DNA from: Hexactinellida sp. DTS-2022 | Taxonomy: Eukaryota > Porifera > Hexactinellida | Reading direction: 5' to 3' | Length of the DNA stretch: 64,000 nucleotides | NCBI GenBank assembly: GCA_028753945.1 | Contig: JAPNXP010000010.1 | Location: forward strand, 1,119,042-1,183,041 | Shown here: positions 53,293-63,242 of the stretch, in pieces | Layout: each line of letters begins with the position of its first letter | Numbering within the stretch: position 1 is the first letter of the stretch | Translations under genes and position numbers: made by a program | The notes under the pieces: generated by a model | What the model was told of the DNA's origin: nothing | Seen by the model: the letters and a program-made list of their open reading frames with translations, nothing else | Databases searched by the model: none

Positions 53293-54533
53293 CTAGCGCG
53301 CTTCGCTTGCTAGGTCGCTTCGCGGCAGATCACAACCACACACCAACCGCTTCGCGGTTGGTGTGTATTAAATCTCGATTGTTGTTTATTTGTTTGTTTG
53401 TGTGTGTGTTTGTCCGGATTGTATTAAAGTGATGGGGGAATAGAAACCGCAATTAATATTGGGATATAAACTAACTTTCAAATGTTATAATAGGTAAACA
53501 AGTATGCTGAACACGAATTTCGCGTTTATAAATTTATCATATTCATATTTGTTGTTGTTTACACAAAATAGGTAAACAATTAATGAATATTCAAAATCAA
53601 CCTAGAAGTTAGCTTCCAACGGGTATTATAGGTAAACAAGTATGCCGAACACGAATTTCGCGTTTATAAATTTCTCATATTAATATTTGTTGTTGTTTAC
53701 ACAAAATAGGTAAACAAATTAATGAATATTCAAAATCAACCTAGAAGTTAGCTTCCAACGGGTATTATAGGTAAACAAGTTTGCCGAACACGAATTTCGC
53801 GTTTATAAATTTATAATATGAATATTTGTTGTTGTTGTTTACACAAAATAGGTAAACAAATTAATTAAAATTCAAAATCAACCTAGAAGTTAGCTTCCAA
53901 CGGGTATTATAGGTAAACAAGTACGCTGATTTCGAATTTCGCGTTTATAAATTTAGAATATATAAAACAAGTTTAAAAAATGGAAATCTTATATAGGGAT
54001 CCATATAACGTCCCTTTCTGCCATTTTCCATGGCAGAAAGGGTGAGGAGTAAGGCCGCATAGCGGCCGTTAACTTGAGGTGCGTAGCACCGATCTGTCGC
54101 AAAGCGACCGAGACCGAAGGGCTCGTTGATTATAAAGCGTAAATAGTCAAATTTAACGATGTGAAATTTTAGTGATTACGTCATCATTCGATAATGAGTA
54201 AGCAGATTGGCAATCTGGTGTGACCAACGTGTCCGCATCATTAATGTCCATGTTCTATTAAATTTTCAGATTTTTATCTCTCAGAGGGCGCGAATTAGGT
54301 GCGATTAAGTGACTTTTCAGGGTTCTCAAAATGTGACAATGAAATCATAATTTGTCGAGGTGTGAGAAATTTTGAGTGGAAACCTCAACTTGTTGGCGGG
54401 TGCCAAAAGTTACCCCTATATGCTAAAAATCACATCTGGAAACCGTCCAGTTTCTTCAATCAACTCGGAATATACAAACAAATATCTATATACACACACA
54501 TATACACCCAGCCTTGTGTTTTAATGGTATAGA
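53293..54533 (-). mobile_element. Non-autonomous Helitron, copy B, with internal tandem array
   Basis: Minus-strand ends TCTATACCATTAAAAC (after A) and CTAG (before T), same as copy A, with the same 3' hairpin. It is longer because of a roughly 140-bp tandem repeat at 53485-53960 and a hairpin-rich CG block near 54018-54125 (CCCTTTCTGCC...GGCAGAAAGGG; GGTGCGTAGCACC; GGCCGCATAGCGGCC). Confidence 0.8.
53485..53960. repeat. About 140-bp tandem repeat, 3.3 copies
   Basis: Units starting TAGGTAAACAAGTATGC at about 53491, 53630, 53769 and 53911, each containing CGAATTTCGCGTTTATAAAT and CTAGAAGTTAGCTTCCAACG. Copy number expansion inside Helitron B only. Confidence 0.85.
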
Positions 54534-54590
54534 TAAACGTTTATGGCAAGCACGACGAAATTTGCAATATGGCTACAGCAACAACACGAG

Positions 54591-54866
54591 TCTGGCGCCC
54601 GATTTTGTTACGTGGACGAATGTGGGCATGGGCTTTATACAGCAAGAACACGTGGTCGTTCAGTTATCGGACACCAGGTAAAAGGATTGCCGGATTGTTA
54701 ATAACCAACGAACTCCTCACATCACGTTGCTGGTTGCTATTACACCATCCCTCGGGCAATTCATTCTCGAATGATTTTAGGCGGAGCAAAGCAAGCGGAT
54801 TTTGATGGTTTCATCTCCAAATTAGTCCAGCTTAATTTTGGAGCAGCTTTAGAAACTGCGGAATGA
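54591..54866 (+). pseudogene. IS630/Tc1-type DDE transposase fragment
   Basis: The frame from 54591 reads FCYVDECGHGLYTARTRGRS then VIGHQVKG, followed by two stops and a further open stretch (AIHSRMILGGAKQADFDGFI). YVDE-GH-LYTARTRGR matches the second catalytic aspartate region of Tc1/IS630-like DDE transposases. The helix-turn-helix and other catalytic blocks are missing. An overlapping 78-codon frame at 54569-54805 is a shadow of it. Confidence 0.65.
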
Positions 54867-54904
54867 GTAACAAAGCAATATATATATAATATTGGATAAT
54901 GCTC

Positions 54905-55135
54905 CATGCAGGGGGGGTCCGGATGGATTACGGATTTTACGGATTCCAAATCCATCAAATCTGTAATTTGCTGATTTTGGAACGGATTTTGAAAATTCTC
55001 ACATCCATTCCAAAAACCGTAAATTACGGATTTTTTAATGGATTGGGAAATTGAATGCCTGAATCGAATAATTGAATGACCCAATCGGATAAGTGATTGG
55101 CTGAATGAGATAATTGAATGCCCCAATCGGATAAA
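54905..55135. repeat. Degenerate GGATT/CCAATCGGATAA repeat tract
   Basis: Repeated TTACGGATTTT and CCAATCGGATAA.TGAATG motifs. It may be a hAT-type remnant; no ends found. Confidence 0.4.
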
Positions 55136-55165
55136 ACAGTTAAAAATACTGTAGTTATTAAACAC

Positions 55166-55437
55166 TGTATTTCTCGAACTAGACTTTTTACATAAATTTA
55201 GAGTCTGTAACCTTACTATACTTAACGAAAAAATTATCGCTAATCAGGTGCAAAAATTTATAATATTTTCACCACACTAGCTCCATGAATATCACAGGAA
55301 TTACAAGTTACAATATATTTGATATTACAGTACTACCTCGTTTAACGAACTGAAATATTTCTTATATTAATAACAAATCATTCACATATCTTAACTTGTG
55401 GTGGCATATTACTATCTATGCTATGTGACTTATCGAA
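55166..55437. other. 3' flank of ATPase beta gene with a pogo-type end
   Basis: TTACAGTACTACCTCGTTTAAC at about 55325 resembles a pogo-MITE terminus, but no matching right end is visible. The remainder is AT-rich. Confidence 0.35.
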
Positions 55438-56238
55438 TTATTCAATACCAATTGGCAGCTGTAGGGATATAGGACAGTGAATAGAGTTACTGTCTCTACA
55501 GGCCTTGAGTTGGCATTGTAGTATCATATTTATGTCCCGCTTTATATTAACAGCATCTCTCGTTATGTTAGAGAAATCAATCTCCACTGCCAGCATAGGT
55601 CTGTCGTAGTTAGGCTGAATAGCAAAAGGGAAGCTCCTCTCGTCTGTGTTGTTGAGATATAGAGGAAGTCCTGGGGAACAGGCTGAGGCCGTCAGGTTGT
55701 AATCAGCACTCGCTAAGCTGCACTCCACTGGCAGGTAGTCCTCGAATGCTAGCTTCAAGTCCACTAACTGGGGCTTCCATAGAATAACTTTGTTGAGATA
55801 GACTAGCACGCATTTCTTGTTAGATATTGTCCTATCCGTATCATACGCACATGTGCAGTTGGTGGAATCAGAATTGTTCACAACTTGACTGATTGTGTTG
55901 AATTCATAACTACTATCTGTTTGTAGAGTTCCGTTCTGTAGCGACAGACTGAGCTTGCTTGGGTTAGAAGAGAAGTGGAATGGATTGTTGGGATAGTTAG
56001 TATAGCCTAGATTAGGTCCCGCATTGAGTGGTAATGATTGCTGCCAAGCAAAACCCATAAATACCAACAAATGCAGAATTAGGAATATCCCCATTGATAA
56101 ATAAAATCCGCAGTAAAATAGTAATCTTTTTCCCCACACATCTAGTAAGTGAATTATGTCCCTTGAGCTAACTGCTAATATCGACTTCTTGTAGGAGAGA
56201 ATTCTCTTTTTCAAATTATTGAAATAAATCATTATCAT
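55438..56238 (-). CDS. ATP1B-like: Na,K-/H,K-ATPase beta subunit
   Basis: 266 aa type II membrane glycoprotein; vertebrate beta subunits have about 300. A short cytoplasmic segment ends WGKRLLFYCGFY, leading into one membrane helix (residues about 37-60), as in FKILLFYVIFYG of ATP1B1. The ectodomain has several N-glycosylation motifs and the conserved KKCVLVYLNKVILWKP, PVEC, SPGLPLYL, and PMLAVEIDFSN followed by LQC. These match CIIIKLNRVLGFKP, PVQC, SPGFPL and PLLAVQF of the family. The cysteines for disulfides 2 and 3 are present; the region of the first disulfide is shortened and the YYPYYGK motif is missing. The subunit is needed for folding and surface delivery of the catalytic alpha chain. 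Two in-frame ATGs occur (56238 and 56232). Head-to-head with PAK1IP1. Confidence 0.88.
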   Translation of the reverse strand: MIMIYFNNLKKRILSYKKSILAVSSRDIIHLLDVWGKRLLFYCGFYLSMGIFLILHLLVFMGFAWQQSLPLNAGPNLGYTNYPNNPFHFSSNPSKLSLSLQNGTLQTDSSYEFNTISQVVNNSDSTNCTCAYDTDRTISNKKCVLVYLNKVILWKPQLVDLKLAFEDYLPVECSLASADYNLTASACSPGLPLYLNNTDERSFPFAIQPNYDRPMLAVEIDFSNITRDAVNIKRDINMILQCQLKACRDSNSIHCPISLQLPIGIE

Positions 56239-56397
56239 TTTGCAAAAGGATTGTATTTCCGAAATTCAATGTTTTATATACTATGAAATTTTCAGATTTG
56301 CTCCTGTATTTCTATTTACAGTAATTAGATATCAAAAAGCTTTATTCTTATTGGTCAGTAATTTAATTAATTTCCAAACTCGGAAGTAGATTATCCA
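56239..56397. promoter_or_regulatory. Likely bidirectional promoter (ATPase beta / PAK1IP1)
   Basis: Only 159 bp separate the two divergent start codons. No repeat lies in it. A CTTATTGGTCAG (CCAAT on the minus strand) at about 56346 could be an NF-Y site. Shared regulation is inferred from spacing. Confidence 0.45.
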
Positions 56398-57558
56398 ATG
56401 TCAGAGAGCTTTCTCTATGATATTGTTGCTGGATCCTATGATGGCTACATATACGGAATGTCAGCTCTAATTGAGAAGCAATTGCCAGCTACAAATTCTT
56501 ATAAAGCTACTATTGTACAACAATTCATTGAACGAGCGCATTCCTCTCACATCAAAGTGTTGTCAAGCAGTTGGCCACACCTGGCCACCGCTGGAGTCGA
56601 TGATGTAGTAAATATCTACAATCTTGAGACTCTACGAGAAGTCGGATCCCTTCACCAACACCTGTCTAAGATCCAGCACATGGCCTTCCTTCCTTCCTCG
56701 CACCTGCTGACTCTGTCAGAAGACGGAGACCTGATTGTATGGAGCACGCGTGGCTGGAGGCCTATTAGAACCCTATCGCTTGGCGAGAAGGGAAATGCTT
56801 TCACTTATTTCTCTGTGCATCCTAGCGAGAAATTGTTGTTCGCACTCAATCCGAATGAAAGCACTCTCTCTCTCTGTGATCTGAGAACAGCCCGCTGTGC
56901 TTACAACATGAAGCTCAATGACAGGCCAGTTTCAATAGAGTGTTCTCCTGGAGGAGACTTGTATGCACTGGTACACTCCACCACGCTATCTCTGTACGCT
57001 ATGGATAGTACGGAAGCTATGTGCAGTCTGCAGTTAAGGGAGAGCTCTGAGATTAACTGTGTGGTTTTCGTAAGGAATGACCTGCTAGTGCTTGGAGGAG
57101 AGACTGGGTTTATTAACATTGTAAGGATAGACGCAGTTAGAAGGGTTATAATTAGTGAGATGGAGTATGAAGCTCATGAGAACAGAGTTAAATCTCTCAA
57201 GGGAAATATGCCTTTTCTATTCTCCAGCTCGACTGATGGGATAGTTAAGGTTTGGCACTTGTATTGCGCTGGTATTTCGGATGTGAGTATTGAGCTGATC
57301 GGAGATATTGAACTCAACACTAGACTGACTAGTCTAACCGTTTCCTGTATATCTGAGTTTAGTGCTAGCGAGAGGGAGGATAAACATCTGATTCGGTATG
57401 AACACAAGTTTCATAAACTGGTTAAGTTATATAAACAGAAGAGAATAAAATGGAATTTGAGGTCCAGGTCAAGATATAAGAAAAAGTTTTTAGTTTCCTC
57501 TAGATTGGGCAGTAATTCTTACAAAATGCTGCGTAAAATTAAAGTACAAAGTTTCTAA
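56398..57558 (+). CDS. PAK1IP1: PAK1IP1 / Mak11 WD40 ribosome-assembly protein
   Basis: 386 aa, one exon. WD40 blades from the N terminus: VAGSYDGYIYG, HLATAGVDDVVNIYNL, HLLTLSEDGDLIVWS, YFSVHPSEKLLFALNPNES with LSLCDLRT, EHS-like IECSPGGDLYALV, DLLVLGGETGFINI, and EAHENRVKSLKG with FLFSSSTDGIVKVWHL. The order and the motifs AHENRVK, SSTDGIVKVW and LNTRLTSL match human PAK1IP1. The C-terminal 45 residues are strongly basic (KRIKWNLRSRSRYKKK), fitting a nucleolar protein. The family acts in 60S subunit assembly, and the human protein also binds and restrains PAK1. Short 3' end with AATAAA near 57603. Confidence 0.93.
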   Translation: MSESFLYDIVAGSYDGYIYGMSALIEKQLPATNSYKATIVQQFIERAHSSHIKVLSSSWPHLATAGVDDVVNIYNLETLREVGSLHQHLSKIQHMAFLPSSHLLTLSEDGDLIVWSTRGWRPIRTLSLGEKGNAFTYFSVHPSEKLLFALNPNESTLSLCDLRTARCAYNMKLNDRPVSIECSPGGDLYALVHSTTLSLYAMDSTEAMCSLQLRESSEINCVVFVRNDLLVLGGETGFINIVRIDAVRRVIISEMEYEAHENRVKSLKGNMPFLFSSSTDGIVKVWHLYCAGISDVSIELIGDIELNTRLTSLTVSCISEFSASEREDKHLIRYEHKFHKLVKLYKQKRIKWNLRSRSRYKKKFLVSSRLGSNSYKMLRKIKVQSF

Positions 57559-57663
57559 TCATTACATTCCTCATATTTTAATTCACAATGGATTTATAGT
57601 TCAATAAATACCGTAGAATCTCGTAAACAGAAAATATTTGGATTTTTATTTCTTAAACTGGGG

Positions 57664-57871
57664 TTCACAAACCCTCGCTAATCCGAACAACAGTGTTTTG
57701 ATTCCAAAATAAAACACTGTTCCGAATAGTGAAGTAATGCATTTTCTATATACATCTATCAATAAAATGAGAACCTCGACAATCCGAACCAAAGTTTTCC
57801 AAACCTTTTTTTCCACTTTTATTAAAATATAAATATATTATTTGGTCTCGCGTTCGGATTAGCGAGGGTGT
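57664..57871. repeat. MITE with CACCCTCGCTAATCCGAAC ends
   Basis: About 208 bp. AAACCCTCGCTAATCCGAAC at the left and GTTCGGATTAGCGAGGGTGT at the right. Inner CCGAACAACAGTGTTTTG and AAAACACTGTTCCGAA pair. Pogo-type style; the duplication is not clean. Confidence 0.65.
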
Positions 57872-57984
57872 ACTTTAATGTGAGTTATTATTATATGGGA
57901 AGTGGAGTCTTAACGAAGACAGGTCACTGTTTAACACCCTCGCTTCATTCTTAGCAACACTGGTACTGGTAGGCAGTAGTAGCA

Positions 57985-58095
57985 CTGTTGTATGAGATTT
58001 CTACTACCATGAGATTCTTACTACTTTGAATACAAGGACCATGGATGACAAATTGCTATGAGATTCTTACTACCATGAGATTCTTACTACCTTTG
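57985..58095. repeat. Short repeats of ATGAGATTCTTACTACC
   Basis: Four to five copies of a 17-19-bp unit, some adjacent, some separated by up to 40 bp. Confidence 0.65.
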
Positions 58096-59088
58096 TTATT
58101 CTTTGTCACCTGTTTTATCAAGATCTATTCTCAATATAATTGAGTGTTAACCACATTAATAACCAATTTATAAAGGAATAGCAAGAATTTAATTGTGATA
58201 TGTAATGGAATAAATTCCATTACAATATCTCAATTTGCTATTATAATTATTGCTACAATATTTATTGTTATTGTACAGTATCAATTTAATTTACAATCGT
58301 TTGTTAAGTGTATTTTGTATATATTTGTTTGTTTGCAACACTTAGATAGGCTAAGAAATGAGAACAATTTCATAGAATAATATTATTTATCCAAAATATA
58401 TTTAGGTAATTTTTTCCAAAAACTTCTTGTGTCAATCTATTATCAAAATGTTAATTTTTCGTATAAGTTGTTTTCAACAGCTATAATGGGGTAATCAACT
58501 ATGTTGACATGAATTTACCAATTATACATGGCCTAGGACACAATACTTTGACATTATGCAATCATATTATAGACTCACTTTATAGGAATTAAAATATTAT
58601 CATGATATCTTCAAGTTGACAATCGTGCAACTGCCTCTTACAGACATCAAGGGACAATTTAGACAATTAATATCGATATCTATCTACGTACTAGGAAAAA
58701 AGATTATAGCTTAGGCTGGTATAGAGTTACTTAAATGTTACAACCTCCAGTATTATCAGTAAACAGTAAATAAAAACGTGATACTGCACTGGTTATAGTT
58801 CGTTCTACCTGATATTGTAATTGAATTCTACTTTCTCTTGCCTTCCGATATTTATATTCGAAATATATTGTACAAACACTGTAGCAGAAAAAACTGGCTG
58901 TCTACTACTTCTCTAACTTCCATTCCAACTTTCCAGTAACTATATTAGTGACAAATATCAAAATGCAACCTACTCGATTTTTAAATCCTGCAATAATTGG
59001 CAACGTTTATTCCACTCGCCGTGAGCCTATTGAACCACATGGGAACACTTTTTCTAGCAATATCTGCTGTATTTGGAAAAATACACAA
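58096..59088. other. Non-coding, no feature seen
   Basis: About 1 kb AT-rich. A 61-codon frame at 58195-58380 has no recognisable domain and is treated as chance. Confidence 0.4.
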
Positions 59089-60734
59089 CAGTAGATGCCG
59101 GTATAAGAACATCGTCGGGAACTGCTATCAAGGCTGGATTCGGTTAGCCGTTGCTAATATCGGTTAGCGGTTACAGAATTCGTTAACTTAACCAGTTTTC
59201 CGGTCTGTTCAAAATCAGCAGTATTACTTGGAAATTATTGTATAAATAATTAAAATTATCTGAATTGTGTTAGAAGATGATATCATAATTCCACATTTCC
59301 CATCACGGCACCACCAAATAATATATTTTCTTTTTAACTTACCCAAAATATGAAATGCATCAATTAATGTACTATTTTTGGGTAATACATTTTAAAGCTG
59401 AGTCTTATTCAGAGTATAATCTGGATTTTCTAGAGGATTAGTTGGATTGAATAGCAAAGCTGGGCACTAATCCGTTAATCCGTTAATCGTTAATTAACGG
59501 AAGTTAAATTTTTCGTTAACGATTAACTTTTAAGGTAACTTTGAAATCGTTAACGGACTTAATTAACTTCCGTTACATTTACAAGTCCGTTAATCGTCGG
59601 TTAACGCAATTATGAATTCTTGATAGTTTCTATTACAATTACCGAACAAATGTTTTTGAACAACAGGTATTTTATCCCACACACAATATGCTTCTTGTAG
59701 CGTATTAATGGTTTTTAATCTACTTTGGAAGACTTTAAATATCTTGCTATAGTTATAAACTTCATAAAATTTCGATTTAAAGTCATTTTTTTCCAATATC
59801 CATGAATAGGTGTCCCTGCCACGTGCCACTTGTAATACAAGTGGAACAAATGGGAATGTGACTGTATTTCAGTGGAAAATAATCGCAAAAATGGTTAGAA
59901 AATAAGCACTTATAGTAATTCGACCATGTGGTATTCAAATCTTAAATCAGAATTTGTATATTTCATTATTTATTTTATAGAAATGAGTTTAACACCTCCA
60001 TAAAATGTAAATTAATATTGTTTTGGTCAACTTATCGTTTTAAGTAAACATCAAAGTTGAAGCATCTACAAATGTTATTATCGTTGCTAGAAGCATCTAC
60101 AAATGTTATTATCGTTGCTAGAAGCTTGAATGTATGAACACAAATTATTATTGTTTAATTAAATCGGAAATCCTTTTGACCGTTTAGTGTATTTTTAGAT
60201 TTTCAATAGTGACACTTATGTGAATTTGAATCTTATAGTATTAGTCAACATCCCTGTCTGATGAAAACTTTGACATGATATTTTTTATGAAGGGAAACAT
60301 GCGTTTCATGGAATTTTCTCAACCTCCCTTCTAAGATCCTTTTAAGATCCCTTAAACAACTTATTCCCCTTGTTATTCGCTAATTATACGATATAAAGGT
60401 TGTGCTAGTATATATTTTAGCTTGAATGACCCAACAAAGGAACATTTTATCGTTAGAGCACTTTTTGAGATGTCTTATAGCAAAAAACTGATTTGTTGTT
60501 GTTGTTTGTATAATATAAATTAACTGTAACGGATTAACGTTAACTTCCGTTACATTTTTAACGTATTAACGGATTAACTGTTAACGAAGTTAACTTTTTG
60601 ATTAACTGTGCCCACCTTTGTTGAATAGCATGGGCGGTTAATCGGTTAACCATGTCGAGAAATCGAATCACAACCGTAGCTTAAGAACGGTTAATGTTCT
60701 TATAACCTGCGTTCTCATATTACAACATCTACTA
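59089..60734. repeat. CAGTGGATGCCGG-family MITE (copy 4) split by nested elements
   Basis: The left end CAGTAGATGCCGGTATAAG with CATCGTCGGGAACTGC (59089-59128) and the right end GTTCTTATAACCTGCG to CATCTACTATA (60695-60734) match the family. Between them lie a CGGTTAGC/GGTTAA tract (59140-59200, 60630-60660) and the hAT element 59455-60620. Confidence 0.6.
59455..60620. mobile_element. hAT-type element with 8-bp duplication TTGAATAG
   Basis: 1,166 bp between TTGAATAG copies (59447-59454, 60621-60628). Ends CAAAGCTGGGCACTAATCC and GTGCCCACCTTTG; both sub-terminal regions are dense in CGTTAATTAACGG-type palindromes. A 79-codon minus-strand frame (59590-59829) has no hAT signature that I can recognise. 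A 31-bp tandem duplication lies at 60059-60122. Confidence 0.82.
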
Positions 60735-61193
60735 TACTATATAAAGAAATACAGATTCATTGGAATACAAGGAGCTGAATTTATTTGCGTTACTTGTAAG
60801 TAAAGTTAGTGGACACTCACCAACAGAATATCTTCTGAATTCTCAAATGGATTCTAATCAGATTTTGGTAACAGATATACAATTAGTGGATGATTCGTGC
60901 TAATTATAATTTCAATATAACTAGAGCGCTTCGCTTGCTAGGTCGCTTCGCGACAGAAGACAACCACACACCAACCGCTTCGCGGTTGATGTGTGGTTTA
61001 TACACTGATTATAAAGCGTAAATAGGCCTAAATAGTCAATTTTAACATTTTGAAATCTTTGTGATTACGTCATCATGCAATAATGACTCAGCATATTTCC
61101 AATCTGGTGTGACCAACGTGTCCGCATAATTAATGTGCATGTTGTATTAAATTATCAGATTTTATCTCTTAGAGTGCGCGAATTATGTCCGAT

Positions 61194-61993
61194 CATGGCC
61201 TACTATATTATACGGCTAGATAAGTCAAGTATTTGCCATTTTATTTCCAGGCCAGTGTTTACTTTCTAATTGCTCGTAAAATAAATTACATATTGTCATG
61301 GAATAAATTAAACTTAGGTTTTCAAATACGCTGGAAACATCTAAAATACTTTTGAGAATGATTTCTCATCGGATTTAACCACAATGACGTAATCAAATAT
61401 ACATACCCATATATGGTCATTAGTACTAATTATGAAGTAGAGATTTGAAGTAGAGATTTTGTGAACATTAGCTAAACAAGTCCCAAGAACGGTCATTAAA
61501 CTGACTGGGCAACATGTACGTCGTCAAACAGCACTTTTAAGACTTAGATTAAAATCTAACTATACATTTCAAAAAATACAAAACATATGGTTTGATAACA
61601 ATAGCATAATTATTTACTTACATTGACGTTGAAAAGAATTTGAGTTAAAGGAATGACATAATTTGTTACTGTAGTTAGTTTTTTTACAAGAAAAATGCAT
61701 TAGGATAAAAACGGCAAAGTTAGATTCTCAAATTATCTAAAAAATTAACATTTATTTAACATCATTACCATATATGGGTATGTATATTTGATTACGTCAT
61801 TGTGGTTAAATCTGATGAGAAATCATTCACAAAAGTATTTTAGATGTTTCCAGCGTATTTGAAAACCTAAGTTTAGTTTATTCCATGACAATAGGTGATT
61901 TATTTTACGAGCAATTAGAAAGTAAAAAACTCTGGCCTGGAAATAAAATGGCAAATACTTGACTTATCTAGCCGTATTATATAGTAGGACATG
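61194..61993. mobile_element. 800-bp TIR element with 7-bp target duplication
   Basis: Long inverted repeats begin CATGGCCTACTATATTATAC at the left, CATGTCCTACTATATAATAC in complement at the right, and continue with AAGTCAAGTATTTGCCATTT and beyond 150 bp. Flanks are GTCCGAT (61187-61193, 61994-62000). Copy A of the Helitron (GTACGATTAAG near 4117) gives the empty site. No protein encoded. Its terminus resembles the CATGGCCTACT repeats at 13326 and 47991. Confidence 0.82.
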
Positions 61994-62215
61994 GTCCGAT
62001 TAAGTGAATTTTCAGTGTTCACGAAATGTGACAATGACGTCATAATTTGTCGAGGTGTGAGAAATTTTGAGTGGAAACCTCAACTTGTTGGCGGGTGCCA
62101 AAATTTACCCACATATGCCAAAAATCACATTTGGAAACCGTCCAGTTTCTTCAATCAACTCGGAACATACAACCAAATATATATATGCATATAGCATATA
62201 TATATATACAGAACA

Positions 62216-62246
62216 TGTCCCTATATCTCCAGATATAGGGACATAT
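62216..62246. repeat. Hairpin in Helitron C
   Basis: ATGTCCCTATAT and its exact complement separated by CTCCAG; ATGTCCCTATAT recurs at 62356. Confidence 0.7.
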
Positions 62247-62412
62247 TTATGGAAAATACTCCATAAAAACACACTTTTATGGAGAATTTCCTTATAGGGA
62301 ATCGAGCTTTTTTTTTACCTAAATTGTGTTGTGAAAAAAGCAAAGCTTTAAAATATGTCCCTATATATGTAGATAAAAATACTTGATTTGTATATATACG
62401 TATACACACACC

Positions 62413-62660
62413 CATAGGCGCCGAAAGTGGGGGGGTCAGGGAGGGTGTCACCCCCCCTGGCCGAGGAGAAGTCAGGGAAGAAAAATGGAAAATTAATGAT
62501 TCCATAATGAGTTTGTATAAATTTCAGTTGATGATGTATATATCTATACAATTATCCCCATCCAACATTGATTTTATCCCCATACGCATTGTTTTTTTAA
62601 CTTTGACATTTGAATATTACGTCACACCCCCCCTAGCGTTTGAGAGTTTCGGCGCCCATG
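62413..62660. repeat. hAT-like MITE (CATAGGCGCCGAAAG ends)
   Basis: 248 bp; ends CATAGGCGCCGAAAGT and TTTCGGCGCCCATG; CACACACC on both sides (62405-62412, 62661-62668), though in CA-rich sequence. Runs of G and C inside both ends. Confidence 0.75.
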
Positions 62661-62736
62661 CACACACCCAGCCTTGTCAGTTTTAACTTTTAATAGTATA
62701 GATGAAAACGTGGAGAAAACACCAACCAAGCAATAT

Positions 62737-63233
62737 CAGGGTTGCCAATCCAATCCAATCCAATCTACAATCCAATCCAATCGAGCCAAATTTGGACAAT
62801 CGGCAATCCAAATTTCGACAATCGATTATTCGGATGACAATCTAATCGCAATCGACAATCCAAAATATAATCGATTTTTTTGGATTGTTTCTCCGATTTT
62901 TTTCGATCGTTAACTCCTCAGTATTATATCAAAAAGAGTTATGCTTCATCATATGTTCAAACTTAAAACATATATTATTGGGTTTAATTGACGAGCAATT
63001 GAGCATTTTAAATTCTGGCATTATTTAGAAATTGAAAAAACAAACAATCGTAAAAATCGATGAAAATTCATCGATTGCAATACAATCGACAATCCAATCG
63101 ATGAAAAATGCAGCAATCCAATCGACAATCCAATCGATGAAAAATGCAGCAATCCAACCGATAATCCAATCGATTAAAAATGCAGCAATCGGCAATCGAA
63201 AATCTTCTCGATTGGATTGGATTGGCAACCCTG
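62737..63233. mobile_element. hAT-type element of CAATCCAATCGA repeats
   Basis: 497 bp between AGCAATAT duplications (62729-62736, 63234-63241). Ends CAGGGTTGCCAATCCAATCC and complement. A 27-30-bp unit (ATCGATGAAAAATGCAGCAA) repeats at 63085-63190. Both strands stay open over the repeats and give false protein repeats. Confidence 0.85.
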
Positions 63234-63242
63234 AGCAATATA

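Larger units (their letters stand above)
60921..62702 (-). mobile_element. Non-autonomous Helitron, copy C, with two nested elements
   Basis: Minus-strand ends TCTATACTATTAAAAG (after A) and CTAG (before T) with the same 3' hairpin as copies A and B. Removing the insertions at 61194-61993 and 62413-62660 restores about 730 bp collinear with copy A. Confidence 0.8.
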
